A stretch of 64,000 nucleotides of DNA. Origin: Lucinisca nassula (taxonomy: Eukaryota; Mollusca; Bivalvia; Lucinida; Lucinidae). Position numbers and translations under genes: made by a program. Below are positions 32,839-44,307 of this stretch, piece by piece. Numbering within the stretch: the first letter of the stretch is position 1; each line of letters begins with the position of its first letter. The notes below the pieces were generated by a model, which was not told where the DNA came from, ran no database searches, and saw only the letters and a list, made by a program, of their open reading frames with translations. The DNA lies in NCBI GenBank assembly GCA_963580285.1, contig OY757025.1, positions 119,441,141 to 119,505,140 of the forward strand. The letters run 5' to 3'.

Positions 32839-33351
32839 AGTTCCGTTTTGATCACAATTAATTCATCTTGTAAACCAGTAATTATTTATGCTATTTTAAA
32901 TGCCGTCTATCGCATCAAATAGCTTACATACGATCTTTTGACTTTTTATTTTAATATATACAAAGTTTATTAAAGAAAAAATATCGATTTCAACCTCGTA
33001 CTCGTGGGTAGCTAAGTTTCAACAGAAGAAAATGACAAAATATCAGCGTAGATCTGCAATTTATATTAATTGATATGATTAATAAATCTGATAAACACCA
33101 TATCAAAAGAAAATGTGACGCAAAAGGCGTTGCACACTTTACGCAAAAAAGTTGCGTACACATTACAAACAAATGCTTAATAAATTGATATGGACGTGCC
33201 TACTCATTGCCATCATTTCCAAGATTCAAAACCATCTAATAAGTAAACAACACAGAATAAGTTGGAAAATCCATATTAAGGAATGAGAAGTAATGGAATG
33301 TAAACAGAAAACATGCGGCTCATAAACTGTATATTTACATGTACTATACTA
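32839..33351. other. No feature recognised
   Basis: AT-rich. A 42 bp segment near 33296-33340 recurs at about 33597-33640 beside S1 fragments. Confidence 0.4.
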
Positions 33352-33525
33352 TACAAGCTCCATTGGGGCCTGGAGAAATGGCTTGGGCTGCATGATGCTT
33401 CCACATAGAGCTGAAACCGACTGCACATGAGTACTGGTAAACAATGCATATCAAGTTTTGAACCCCATGAGTGAAAATATGTTGTGCTGCATGGTGCTTC
33501 CGCGCACAGCTGAAACCGACTTAAG
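33352..33525 (+). repeat. Two S1 5' fragments in tandem
   Basis: 33352-33442 (GGCTGCATGATGCTTCCAC, GAGTACTGGTAAAC) and 33463-33522 (TGCTGCATGGTGCTTCCG). Surrounding DNA (CAGAAAACATGCGG blocks) is also repeated between 33300 and 33630. Confidence 0.6.
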
Positions 33526-33639
33526 CAATATGTTATGTAAAAAAAAAACACACACAGAATAGGATGGAATCCATATTAAAGAATAAGAAGTGAAGGAATG
33601 TAAACAGAAAACATGCGGTTCATAACTGTAAATTTACCA

Positions 33640-33926
33640 TACATGCCCCCGTGCATAGGGGATTTGATAAATTGACTGGGCTGCATGGTGCTTCCACGCA
33701 GAGCTTAAACCGACCGCACACGAGTACTGATATCTAAGCGTGCCCAGGCAAAGTAGTGCGAGTAAAACCGTCTTTACATATAAACTCTTGGTTTCATTGG
33801 GCAGAAAGGTTTGCAATGTCATTTCAGCTCAACGTCGGATAAAATCTCACAAAACTGGGTAGCAACGTCTCCAAAATGTCCTTTATAGTGTTGGGTTGGG
33901 ACGTTAAACCCCAAATAAAACAAAAC
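33640..33926 (+). repeat. S1 repeat
   Basis: CCCCGTGCATAGGGGATTTG to TTGGGTTGGGACGTTAAACC. Confidence 0.8.
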
Positions 33927-33964
33927 AAACATGCGGCGCATAAATTGTATATTGTAACATACAT

Positions 33965-34216
33965 GTCCCCGCTCATCAGAACTTGGAGAAATGGATTGGG
34001 CTGCATGGTGCGTCCACGCAGAGCTGAAACAGACCGCACCGTGAGTTCTGGTAAACCATGCATATTAAGTTATGAACCCTATTGGTTTCATTTGGCGGCA
34101 TGGCTTGAGATGTCATTTCCATCTCAATGTCAGGTAAAAGTCCAACAAAATAGAAAGCAGCGTCTCCAAAATGACCTAGTGTTGAGGGGGACGTTAAACC
34201 TCAGATCAAACAAACC
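33965..34216 (+). repeat. S1 repeat
   Basis: CCCCGCTCATCAGAACTTGG to GAGGGGGACGTTAAACC; lacks about 45 bp in the middle. Confidence 0.8.
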
Positions 34217-34299
34217 ATAATGAATACACAGGCCGATCTTAGTCATTGCAAGCGTCACATTCTCAAACACACTTTTTCGCTGGGCGCAGCCTTTTGAAT

Positions 34300-34486
34300 C
34301 TTATATTATGTTATTTTGGATACTGGCCATTTTTGGGAAAAGTAACTGTCCTTTTGGCTTTCCGCTATTGCTGTTTCCATTCGGATCTGCTGTTGTTTCA
34401 TGTTTGGGTTTCTTTCCCTTTGGTGTCTCTGACGGGAGCTGTGGGTTAATTGTATCGATTCCTGATCATTGCCTCTACTGCCATTT
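34300..34486 (+). mobile_element. Family R 3' fragment
   Basis: About 185 bp of R 3' UTR from TTATTTTGGATACTGGCC through CTTTCCCTTTGGTGTCTC to GATTCCTGATCATTGCCT. Immediately followed by the 3' half of an S2 SINE. Confidence 0.75.
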
Positions 34487-34497
34487 TCCAACCATTA

Positions 34498-34597
34498 GCT
34501 CAGACTTTCGGATGAGTCTTTAAACCGAGGTCCCGTCTCCGTATGACCTTAGCTGTTGGTGGGACGTAAAACTAAAATACTCACTCACTCACTCCAA
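34498..34597 (+). repeat. S2 SINE, 3' half
   Basis: CAGACTTTCGGATGAGTC to GGTGGGACGTAAAAC and (ACTC)n; the tRNA head is missing. Confidence 0.75.
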
Positions 34598-34674
34598 CCA
34601 TTAGCTCGGGACAGGTCCACATTACGACAATAGACCCGTCTGATAAAGAGCATCCTTTCATATCATAAAAATGG

Positions 34675-34981
34675 TATCTTTTCTGGTGAAAATTTGTATT
34701 ATTTTTTCATATTTATGTTCTAAACATAGGTTGTGGGTGCTCGTTAGAACCGCCTCATTGAGGCGGATCTAACGGGTACCCATAACCTATGACTTGGAGC
34801 AGAAATTCTTATTTATGCTCTAAACACAGGTTGTGGGTGCTCGTTAGAACCGCCTCATTGAGGCGGTTCTAACGAGTACCCACAACCTATGACTTGGAGC
34901 AGAAATTAGAAAAATAATGTTTACCCCCTTAAACCCTATTTTTTCTTTATAAAGTGGGGTTTACAGGGGTGCTAATAACAA
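34675..34981. mobile_element. M2-type MITE with duplicated hairpin core
   Basis: Two consecutive cores (GTTAGAACCGCCTCATTGAG...) at about 34744 and 34840, each with AACCTATGACTTGGAGCAG behind it, followed by AATAATGTTTACCCCC and GTGGGGTTTACAGGGG. Confidence 0.75.
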
Positions 34982-35393
34982 AGACTTGTTAATATTATGA
35001 TTTTAAATTTTAGCGATTTTAATTTGTAGAACCTCGATGGCTGGAACACCGATGGCACCGATGGCTGTGTCGAACACGTTCTTGAGTCCCTGGGGGAATT
35101 TCTTAGCATTAATACTAGTGAGGGAAAAATTAAGATATTTTCGTCTTTCAACTTGCAAATGTATGCTGTGTGGGTACACACAACATACATGTTTACTATT
35201 AAACACCGAAAAGAAGTCCCTAGAATGTTCCTTTTATGCATCCTTGCAGTAGCCCTTAGTGGTTCGAACTACCCCTGACTCGAACAGATTTTGATGGTCC
35301 CAAAGGTGTTCCAGCCAGTTAAGTTCGACTGTATTTGTTTAGCGATTTCAATTTGTAGTATTTGTTTGACAAAATTTCATATGAATTTAGAAA

Positions 35394-35451
35394 GCAGTGC
35401 AGACAGATGAAACACTGCGTGGTGTGGCATCTGATCTGCGTCTACACCGTT
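35394..35451. repeat. H1 hairpin, degenerate
   Basis: GCAGTGCAGACAGATGAAAC / GGCATCTGATCTGCGTC, TACACCGTT. Confidence 0.5.
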
Positions 35452-35452
35452 A

Positions 35453-35453
<1 letters not shown>

Positions 35454-35512
<59 letters not shown>
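35454..35512. repeat. (TTA)n microsatellite
   Basis: About 18 TTA units. Confidence 0.95.
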
Positions 35513-35515
<3 letters not shown>

Positions 35516-35871
35516 CTGAGTGGGCGGATGGTCCTCCCCGACCCTCTACTTATCGTATTACGGGGATATTAAGAAATGTATTATTATAATAAATTTATTT
35601 TCAAAGTTCTCTTGGAGGACGCGCGGCGTGTATGGATTGCACTGGAAAACACTAGTCTTTTCAAAATGTGACTGACTGGTGTTAGATATTTTGGTCCCCT
35701 TAGCTTGTGCCAAAAGATCACAATCAAGTCAATCACTTCTTCAAATAGATAAACCCTTTTTGTACCAAATGGAATCTTCTTCCTTATATATAGCAGGAGT
35801 CCATTTCAAAATTTAGGGGCGTCAGGTTGTGTTTTCTTCAAATTTTGTTTGAAAAATGGCCGAACATTTTG

Positions 35872-35934
35872 AAACAGTGTAGGCCCTGATCAGACGCCTC
35901 GTTCCGTGGCGTCTGATCTTGGCCTGCACTGTTT
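35872..35934. repeat. H1 hairpin
   Basis: AAACAGTGTAGGCCCTGATC / GATCTTGGCCTGCACTGTTT. The preceding 120 bp also match the DNA before the H1 copy at 49454. Confidence 0.8.
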
Positions 35935-36142
35935 GTTAATTACCTGTTTAGGGGTTTCTGGTACAATAAGGGTAAATTAAAGTTTATGTACGTCACACGT
36001 AAATAAAGAGTATTATTACTGCTCTTAATATTTTTTATCACAAATTTTGTTTAACTATATTATGTCCTCAAACAAACTTTGATCACTTGTTTTGGATTAA
36101 TATGATAAGTAACGCCTTCGTTCAAGATTGCTATACCGGTAC

Positions 36143-36419
36143 ATCACGAAAACACGCCTATATAATTTTGACCCCCTTGAACCCCACTTTTTTGTAGTAA
36201 AACTGGGGTTTCCGGGGTATACCTATTTTTCTTATTTTTGCTCTAAAATATAGATTGTGGGTACTCGTTAGAACCGCCTCGATGAGGCGGTTCTAACGAG
36301 TGCCCACAATCTATATTTGGAGCAGAAATAAGAAAAATATCACAATTTTTCATCAAAAAATTTTCATTTTTTCGGCGATAAAGGTGGCAATGTATTTGTA
36401 TAGGCCTGTTTGCGTAATG
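36143..36419 (-). mobile_element. M1 palindromic MITE
   Basis: CATCACGAAAACACGCC to CCTGTTTGCGTAATG with a near-perfect core. The 103-codon minus frame (36243-36554) reads through it and is a shadow. Confidence 0.85.
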
Positions 36420-37735
36420 AGGTACATACAGCCTCACATCACTGTGTACTGTTTCTGAACTGTTCTGGACTCCTACAGTTTTGAATTTGACAAATCCATC
36501 GTTGTTTATCATCATATTGTAATATAGACATAATTGGGCTAAACATTCAAACACATATCAGAGTTCTGGACTGAAAGTGCACTAGACTTATTATTCAAGG
36601 GTGACAACCTACGTCATAGCAGAGATGTCGTACCCATTTCACGAGCCGCCATTTTGGTGTAAATAGGGTAAATAAAATGCTTCAAATTAGATATGTACAT
36701 TACAAGTCTTCAGAAAACACACTTCAGCTGGTAATGAACAATATTTGCATCCCATCAGTGAGCTAATTCCATCTAGAAACGTTGAAAAAGCTTCGATAGC
36801 TTCGTGACAAGATTTGATTCGGCGCTGTAAACAATGGTAGTTCCGACATCATTGCCAAATCAGCTTGTGTCGAGTTATTTAAAGAAAGGGCCACATTTCT
36901 GAGACATATTTCAGTATGTTTGATTCTGTTATGACCTAATGCACCGACTGCGCCTACTGGATGTGACAAATGCCTTTTGTGTAGTAAACGCCGGCAAACC
37001 TGCCAATGGTTATGACGTCACGGCTATGACGTAGGTTGTTCCCCCTGTTATTGCTCTCTCCTATCCTTCATCGTTGTCAGTTGGGGTTTTAGTCAGAGTC
37101 ATTAACAGAATGGTTAGTACAGTGAAATGCTGCTGCTGAGACCAGATAAAATTATGACTAATTCTGCTTTAAAAATATTTTAGAAGGTTGCAGTTATCCT
37201 TTCTTTAAGCTTTCTACGCCGAGTGTCTTCTACTAAGAGAGCACCTTTTGAATTGTTCAAAAGTGGTCAGTTTCAAAGATGGTCTTAGCATAGAAAATTT
37301 ACTGTAGTAGAGATTTGATGAGACGGTTATGTATGACAAAATATAACAGCATGTCCATGCAACACAATATGAACCCAGTTGGGTTCCCCTTTTCTGTCCA
37401 ATAAAAGAGATTATGGTTGTTCGTTTGGACCAAGACGTAGATCTGCATTTTGGAGAAAAGATATCTCTCGATTGATTGCGTCACAAAAAATGTTATTCTT
37501 AGAGCCATCAATGATAGATTGATCTTTTGTAATCCTATCTGTGGATTTTAATTGTCATATCAAAATGGAGTTCTTTGAAATAAAACGTTTTGCGGATGAT
37601 TGTGTTTGCAAGTATGAAAATGGGGAATGGATACATTGAAACTTCAGAAGGACATAGAGAGCTGTGGATGTTGGGCAAGGATATGGGGTATAAGATTCTG
37701 GCCTTCGAAACTTAAGCCCCAACCCTCCCGCCCCC
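36420..37735. other. No gene recognised
   Basis: ACCTACGTCATAGC (36608) and TATGACGTAGGTTGTTCC (about 37024) are inverted near-matches that may mark the ends of a roughly 430 bp element. Otherwise AT-rich with short frames. Confidence 0.35.
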
Positions 37736-38035
37736 AACAACACCACACCCCACCAAAGTGGAATTAGTTTCACTGACCGTTCCAAGGCGGTTCTTCTGTC
37801 GCGGTTTATTTTTGTTATGGTTTGTCTATGAGTTCGTATCGCTTTTTTTTTTTTTTTTTTTTTTGATAGTAAATTGGCCACGTTGAGGGAAAGCAACTGT
37901 CCTTTTGGCTTTCCGCTATTGATGTTTCCATTAGGGTCTTGTTATTTCATGTTTGTGTTTCTTTCCCTTTGGTGTCTCTGATTGGAGCTGTCAGTTAATT
38001 GTATCGATTCCTGGTCATTGCCTTCACTTCTATTT
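37736..38035 (+). mobile_element. Family R 3' copy with poly-T expansion
   Basis: Blocks CCAAAGTGGAATTAGTTTC, CCAAGGCGGTTCTTCTGTCG and CTTTCCCTTTGGTGTCTC are present. A roughly 23-T run (37842-37864) replaces part of the usual TTATTTTATTTTGG. Ends TTCACTTCTATTTTAA. Confidence 0.8.
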
Positions 38036-38176
38036 TAATATAATGCAGGTAACTAGGTAATGGACAAATAATCCTTGATGGCTTATTGGTCGATTGATTG
38101 TGTTGGTGTTTAACGGGTCGTCAACTCTTTTGTTGCGTCCTTATACCTTTCAGTTCAAAGCTTTCGAAAATGATTC

Positions 38177-38392
38177 CATTTAACACCACTGTTAGCATCA
38201 TATGTACACAAGCTACCAGAACGCTTGGTTTCCATATCATGTCCCCATGATGTGCAAGGGCTTGTTCGCTGGATCTCGGAATATGGTAACTATATTTTGG
38301 ATGACAAGGATTTGATTCTTCGAGAAGAAACTGAAAATAAAATTAACAGTATGGCTTCGCAATTACAACTTTCAAACTTAGAAAATGACTAG
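38177..38392 (+). pseudogene. Unrecognised open frame without a start codon, next to a LINE relic
   Basis: About 70 codons are open with no Met start, containing DVQGLVRWISEYGNYILDD and LREETENKINSMASQLQLS, and ending at a TAG near 38392. The composition looks protein-like (charged, amphipathic end), but I do not recognise the family. It lies just before a LINE C-terminal relic and may be another piece of decayed mobile DNA or a stray exon. Confidence 0.3.
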
Positions 38393-38560
38393 TATATAGG
38401 AAATATTAAAGTGGGAACCTCTAAAGAAAAGAAGAAAAGTCAGTAGGGTTAATACTTCAATACAGGGTCTAAAGGGTACTGTCAGAAATCCACCAGATGA
38501 CCGTATCACCCACCCCACCCAGTGAGAAGCTGCAATCACCTTTCACCATTCTTTGACGTC

Positions 38561-38690
38561 TTAGACCCCACTGCTAGAACCGATGTTTACAAGAGTTCTT
38601 TCTTCCCTGAAAATATTAGAAACTGGAATGCCCTTCCATGTTCGATCATTTTCTATGTTGAAGGCGCATATGATTGTGTACCTAAGTAGA
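38561..38690 (+). pseudogene. LINE ORF2 C-terminal relic
   Basis: The frame from 38561 reads ARTDVYKSSFFPENIRNWNA then LPCSIIF. This closely matches the tail seen after the RT domain in many CR1/Jockey-type elements (R-T-x-Y-K-x-S-F-F-P-x-x-I-x-x-W-N-x-L-P). The frame stops at about 38688. The relic is isolated: no YxDD palm is seen upstream. An inverted R-family 3' fragment follows directly at 38687. Confidence 0.65.
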
Positions 38691-38866
38691 AGTAAAACAA
38701 AGATCAGGAATTGATACAATTAACTTACTCCACCCATAAAAGACAACAAAGGGAAAGAAATACAAACATTAAGCGACCAGACCATAATGGAAACCTAAAC
38801 AAAGGAAGGCCATAAGGACAGTTACTTTCCCACAAAATGGCCATATGGCCATCCAAAATTAAAAGA
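38687..38866 (-). mobile_element. Family R 3' fragment, variant with GTAAAACAAAG end
   Basis: Inverted R end: AAGTAGAAGTAAAACAAAG, ACCAGACCATAATGGAAAC, AAAATGGCCATATGGCCATC. It shares diagnostic changes with the reference copy at 43.4-43.6 kb and the fragment at 40.1 kb, so the three form one subfamily. Confidence 0.75.
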
Positions 38867-39612
38867 CAAAAGTTTACCTTTTTGGTGATAGCTAAGGACT
38901 AACTTACCATGTTACAGGTCTAAATAAATTCTAAGTGCGAGTGTGCATGTGTCGGAATAATGGAAGGATTGATCCGCGCAATGGTATCCGCAGATTTCAA
39001 TTCAAAATGTTGATAATAAAATTAGCGAATCCTTTGAAAGACTACAATAGAATATGTTTGTCGTACTTATTACAGTCATCTCTATTTAAATTATTGTTTA
39101 CCATAAAATATGAAATAAACTCATTCAGAGATGGTACTGCTGGGTGTATATGTTTGCAAATCAATCAATGAAACCACAAGAGATTCGAATTTATAACGAA
39201 GGAAGTAAAGATAATTAAGTGTGAAAAAGAATTAATTAACACTATCCATTCTTTTACGTTCAAAAATGAAAGAAAATGTCTTGAATTGTTTTCTAAATAA
39301 TACAAAACTTGTTTGCTTTCTCCAAATTATGTTTGTACGATCGTGTGTTACGGAAAATAATAAAACTTTAACAATTAACATGGTCGATGATAAAAATGTC
39401 TATAGAGGAGTACTTGGCTTCTTTTCACTAAAGAACAAAGGCATTGGTGTATCCTGTATTATCTGGTTTGGATGTTTGGTGCAGGCTTCATTTTTGCAAC
39501 AGCCGGTGTTAAGTGCAGTTGTTGAGCCTTTAAAATGCTTCGCCGTACTTCATCAACAGTGCCGTTTATTTACTAAAGTTTTTAAAACATCGAAGTTGGA
39601 GAAATGTTATCA
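38867..39612. other. No gene recognised
   Basis: Frames of 78 and 128 codons show no family resemblance; the latter runs through the tRNA-like sequence at 39613. Confidence 0.4.
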
Positions 39613-39685
39613 GCGCCTAGATAGCTCAGTTGGTAATGTACTTGCCTTGTAAGCAAGGGGTCGCCGGTTCGAGTCACAGGTTTAT
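39613..39685 (+). repeat. tRNA-like sequence (SINE head or tRNA pseudogene)
   Basis: CTAGATAGCTCAGTTGGTAA (box A), CTTGCCTTGTAAGCAAGG forms an anticodon-like stem, then CCGGTTCGAGTCAC (box B). The acceptor ends (GCGCCTA... and ...GTTTATG) do not pair, so it is not a functional tRNA. It is the best-preserved tRNA fold in the window. Confidence 0.5.
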
Positions 39686-39689
39686 GACA

Positions 39690-39936
39690 GGGGGTGCTTG
39701 AATCGATTTTATGTGGCCACAATCCTCGCCATTGGTTCTGTCTTGATTTAGGCAAATAATTTGTTTAGTCCGCAAAGAGAATTTCAAATTCATCGGTGCA
39801 ATATCTCCGTGAACATATAAAGCAAACGAATACAGAAACGAAACAACGATGATGACTCAACAGCATGAAATAACTGAAAAGCTGGAGCAAATGGACTCCG
39901 ATGGACCCAACCAGAGACAGAGCACAATGCAAAATT
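39690..39936 (-). mobile_element. Family R 3' UTR segment next to a tRNA-like head
   Basis: Reads GCTTGAATCGATTTTATG, GGCCACAATCCTCGCC, through to TGGACCCAACCAGAGACAG. It lacks the 3' terminal part. It abuts the tRNA-like sequence at 39613, a chance or template-switch junction. Confidence 0.7.
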
Positions 39937-40064
39937 GCAACGGAACGACATACTTTGGACGGTTAGCAAGTAGTAAGAGGTCCTTTATGGGGCGGGGTTC
40001 AACTCCTAATTTGCGAAATCCATATCATATGCAGTTTTATACGTATTAACAATAATAAACTCTT

Positions 40065-40641
40065 CACGAAAACACACCTATATAGTTTTGATCCCCTTGA
40101 AAAGTAGAAGTAAAACAAAGATCAGGAATCGATACAATTAACTTACTCCACCCATCAAAGACACCAAAGGGAAAGAAACACAAACATGAAGCGACCAGAC
40201 CATAATGGAAACCTAAACAAAGGAAGGCCATAAGAACCCCACTTTTATACAGTAAAAAGTGGGGTTTAGAGGGGTAAATAAAAATCAAAAATGAGTTCCT
40301 TTAAGAGCAATGAAAACATTCATAAGAAAGAAGATGAATCATACTTCGCAATTTCGGCTAATAAAGCCTCATCAGTGACCCTGTAATGATCCGGCAAAGA
40401 AAGCCAGAGGAAACATACTGCAATTTTGCGAATTTCGAATAAACCTTATTTTTCTTATTTCTGTTCTAAAATATTGATTGTGGGTACTGGTTAGAACCGC
40501 CTCGATGAGGCGGTTCTAATAAGTATCCACAATCTATTTTAGAGCAGCAATAAGAAAAGTATCACAATTTTTCATCTGAAAATTGTCGATTTTTTGGCGG
40601 TAAAGTTTACATTGTATTTGTATAGGCGTATTTTCGTAATG
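40065..40641 (-). mobile_element. M1 MITE carrying two nested insertions
   Basis: M1 segments at 40065-40100, 40230-40280 and 40438-40641 join into one normal M1. The first gap is an R fragment. The second (about 40281-40437) is an unidentified roughly 160 bp insert flanked by TAAA at both borders. Terminus GCGTATTTTCGTAATG. Confidence 0.7.
40101..40229 (-). mobile_element. Family R 3' fragment inserted in an M1 MITE
   Basis: About 130 bp (AAGTAGAAGTAAAACAAAG to GGAAGGCCATAAG) splits the M1 sequence between CCCCTTGA and ACCCCACTTTTAT, which are adjacent in other M1 copies. This gives precise ends for a 5'-truncated R insertion. Confidence 0.75.
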
Positions 40642-42064
40642 TGGTCCAGGAATTAAAGTTATTCTGTAAGCTTAGACAGCAGCAAAATAAAACACCATCG
40701 TACAAATTTGGATAATCTTAATTCGGGTCGAGGATTCAACAACAATCTGAAGTCAGGGCCGACGATTACGGAGGACGGAACGCAGGATATATACACATTG
40801 GGTTCCACAGAATGGGCCCATCACGAAGTCCAGTCATCCTGCGCGCCAACGAAAGTATGTGTGCGTGCGTGCATGCATGCTTGTTTCTGAACTGTACAGA
40901 AAAATATTGTTAGCCATTAGCATTTGCAGTTAACAAACGAATCTGTCAAATTCGGACTCCGATAGCCCTTCTGCAAACGTGTTTTTAAAGGAAAATAATA
41001 TGTGGATTTTTTTAATGACAACGGTATATTTAAAAAAAAAATGATATCTATATACTCATTTTTTTCTGCTAAACCGGTTGCGCTATTCAACGTGAATGCA
41101 AACTAACAAAATAGATAGATAGGTTGTGGCAGACCGTTGACGGTTCTGGCACGTGTTTTCTTGCATGTGTTTCTTTCTTTTACTTTGTTTATTTATTTAT
41201 AAATACAAGATGTACACGTCCTGGGTCTAATAAGGACGTGTTCTCATTCACAAGGTCGAAATAAAGGACAATAACTAAATACAAAAATGGACGAAAGACA
41301 GATAAAAACAGGCAAACAATGCCAACATGTTACCGTCAAAATATATAGTTAAATTTCATTCAAACATTAAAATCGAAACTCGAGATTCATGGCCTATCCT
41401 ATTTCGGAAGCATTTATATTTGCTACGAATTTTATACAGGAAGATATGAAGTTTAAACAGCCGCTCAAAGAAAACATGGTACCATTTTAGCAATGAAGAC
41501 GAATTTACTTTCACACTGGAAACACCTCTGTTGGTTGACTATAATGCCCACAGTACCCGGTATCCATTGTACAATTTCATGCAAAACATTGTTCTTAGCG
41601 TATCCTTCGACCACAACCCAAACAAGTCACGTGTATAGAAACTAATCGTAACGTATCCCTGTCTAAACAACTTGTTCCAGCTCATGGGGGAAAGGGTATT
41701 TATCGCACTGGCGAGCAGCAAAGGTTCTGGTGAGACTGCGCATGCGCAGTCTCTACAGAACCTTTGCTACTCGCAGATACATATAGAGTAGACCTTGGTT
41801 TAAACAATATTTATTAGAATAAATTCACATGCATACATCGCATAATAGTATATGGTACAGGATTTGATAAAAAGCTAGAAGCTTCTATAAATCATCTCCT
41901 GAGTAGACCTTGAAGAGGCTTCATGCAAGTCGTTATGCGTCTGACCCTATTTGTTGGCACATCCATTTGAAGAACATAAATTGTGAATGTTAAGGTCCAT
42001 GCTAAATTCAGTTCAGTTATTTTGTGCTCATTCAAAGCGTGTAGTCTCAAGCAAGCCTGGGTAA
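40642..42064. other. No gene apart from the H3 hairpin
   Basis: AT-rich, with a GTGCGTGCGTGCATGCATGC stretch near 40860. No recognisable coding sequence. Confidence 0.4.
41711..41774. repeat. H3 hairpin
   Basis: GCGAGCAGCAAAGGTTCTGG / CAGAACCTTTGCTACTCGC, centre ACTGCGCATGCGCAGT. Confidence 0.85.
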
Positions 42065-43045
42065 ATAAGGTTTGTCAGAAATGCATTTTTCACTTCTAAA
42101 GAGCATAAGAATTATACACTTTGGTCATGTCAGAAAGTGTGTGATGCCCTCACCTTTCTACTTGACAATATTTATATTAGATTCGGTACTAAGTTATTTA
42201 GACAAATTGTGGGTATTCCGATGGGTACTAATTGCGCACCTCTTGTGGCTGATCTGTTCTTGTATTGTTATGAAAGAGACTTCATTTTGTCGCTTTCCAT
42301 TGATAACCAATCTGAAATTATTGAAGCTTTTAGCTCTACTTCTAGATATTTAGATGATTTATTACATATTGATAATACCTATTTTGATGGTTTGATCAGT
42401 CAGATTTACCCCCTAGAACTTCAGTTAAATAAAGCAAATTCTTCTGATACCGAGGCCCCGTTTTTGGATTTACATCTATCTATTGTAGATGGATTTGTTT
42501 CGTGCAAAATTTATGATAAACGCGATGACTTTGATTTTGAGATTGTAAATTTTCCTTTTTTGGATGGTGATGTTCCTCGTGCGCCATCCTATGGCGTTTA
42601 TATTTCGCAATTAATTCGATTTGCTAGAGTGTGTAGTCATGTAACTGACTTCAACACTCGTAATAAATTATTAACAGCTAAACTCCTTAATCAGGGTTAT
42701 CGGTACTATAAACTACGCAAAGCCTTTTCAAAATTTTATAGACGCCATTCTGATTTAATTTCAAAATTCAATATTGGACTTAAATCTCTTCTGCAACAAG
42801 GTCTATCGGAACCCGAATTTTATGGTGACTTAGTATATAAATTCAGAAAAATATATAACCGCAATGACTTCAGCACCCAATTTCGTAAAATCATTCTTCG
42901 ATATAAAAAGATTGGGTACAACATGGATATTATACGACAGACTGCATGCATGGTAGTTAACCCAATCACGGTTGGCAACTTTGCTTCCCTCTTTAATTGC
43001 ACGCCGGTGGGTCAGGCCTCAGATTCTATGACGGCTCCAACGTAA
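42065..43045 (+). pseudogene. Family R retroelement reverse transcriptase, 5'-truncated
   Basis: An open frame of about 327 codons starts after a stop at 42062 and has no proper initiator, so this is the C-terminal part of a longer polyprotein. Seen: GIPMGTNCAPLVADLFLYCY (RT motif B region), SRYLDDLLHID with the catalytic YLDD, FLDLHLSI (motif E region), KIYDKRDDFDF, YGVYISQLIRFARVCS, and a C-terminal end NFASLFNCTPVGQASDSM. The fingers and motif A, including the first catalytic Asp, are missing. This RT type (IPMGTNCAPL / YLDD) occurs in many cnidarian and molluscan elements. I cannot say from sequence alone whether it is Penelope-like or another non-LTR lineage, and no GIY-YIG endonuclease is seen. 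The frame is intact to the stop, so the copy is fairly young. Confidence 0.85.
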
Positions 43046-43614
43046 AGGCTTATTGAAAATTAAAGAGATAATGTTGGTTGGTGCCTGATGCTCTGTCTCT
43101 GGTCGGGCTCATCGGAGTCTAACTGTTGGTTTTCTTTTGCTCCAGCATTTCAGTGGTTTCTTGCTGTCGAGTCCTCACCGTTGTCTCACCTCTGTGGTTC
43201 TTTGATTTCTGTGTTCACGGAGATGTTGCACTGATGAGTTAGGAGGCCTTCATGCGGACTGAACAAATTTTTTGTCTAAATCGCGACGGAAGTAAGGGCG
43301 AGGATTGTGGCCACGTAAAATCGATTTAAGCCCACCAGTGGAAATCTTCCACTGACCGTTCCAAGGCGGCTCTTCTGTGGCGATTTATTTATGTTGTTGT
43401 TTGTTACTTACTGTGTGTATCACTTGTGTCTTTTAATTTTGGATGGCCATATGGCCATTTTGTGGGAAAGTAACTGTCCATATGGCCTTCCTTTGTTTAG
43501 GTTTCCATTATGGTCTGGTCGCTTAATGTTTGTATTTCTTTCCCTTTGGTGTCTTTTATGGATGGAGTAAGTTAATTGTATCAATTCCTGATCTTTGTTT
43601 TACTTCTACTTTGT
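43046..43614 (+). mobile_element. Family R 3' untranslated region (reference copy)
   Basis: This is about 570 bp between the RT stop codon and the CACTTCTACTTT end. The same order of blocks (CTCTGTCTCTGGTCGGGC, GCTCCAGCATTTCAGTGG, GGCGAGGATTGTGGCCACG, CTTTCCCTTTGGTGTC) recurs in all R copies in the window, which is how those copies were recognised. A 66-codon frame here is a shadow. Confidence 0.8.
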
Positions 43615-44307
43615 CCAAACGACTGCATTGGTCATTGGCAACTGTTTTCCCTTCTAAAGCAACATGCTTCTTCGTTTTAACGGTAACAAGTCTATTTGAT
43701 GGGCACTCACCAAAGTCCGCATCGCATTGAGAAAGGTGGCGTTTTCAAGGCCAGAATGTCTAGTCATGTAACTAACTTCAAGACACGTTATAAATTATTA
43801 ACGACTTCTTAATCAGGGCTATCGGTATAATTAACTTCGCAAAGCATTTTCTTAGCTTTATTGGTGTCATTTTATTTAGTTTCAAAATTCAATGTTGCAC
43901 TTAAAATGCCTATCAGAACCTGGATTTAATGGCATCTAAGGATATTGAAGCATTCTTCGATATGAAAAAAAAATCTGGCACTATAGACTGCATACATGGT
44001 AGTTAACCCAATCACGGTTGATACCGTTGCTTCTCTGCTTAATTAAACGCCGGCGGGTCGGGTCTCAAATTCTACCTCAGATTCTATTACGTATCCAGCG
44101 TAAAGACTTACTTAAATGTGTTTAAGTTATGCCGGTCGGTGCCTGATGCTCTGCCTCCGGTCGGGCTAACCGGTGTTTTCTTTTGCTCCAGCATTTCAGT
44201 TACTAAATGCTGTCGAGTCCTAATCGTTGTTTCATCTCGGGATTCGTTTGATTTTATGTTCTAGGTGATATTGCACTGATGAGGTAGAAATCCCTCATGA
44301 ACAACAT

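Noticed and set aside
37555..37896. 113-codon minus frame beginning in poly-Lys
   Set aside because: The Lys run is the poly-T tract of an R copy; the rest is unrelated antisense.
39266..39652. 128-codon plus frame
   Set aside because: No family resemblance, and its end lies in a tRNA-like sequence.
39613..39685. Functional tRNA gene
   Set aside because: Box A, box B and an anticodon-like stem are present, but the acceptor arms do not pair and no terminator T run follows.
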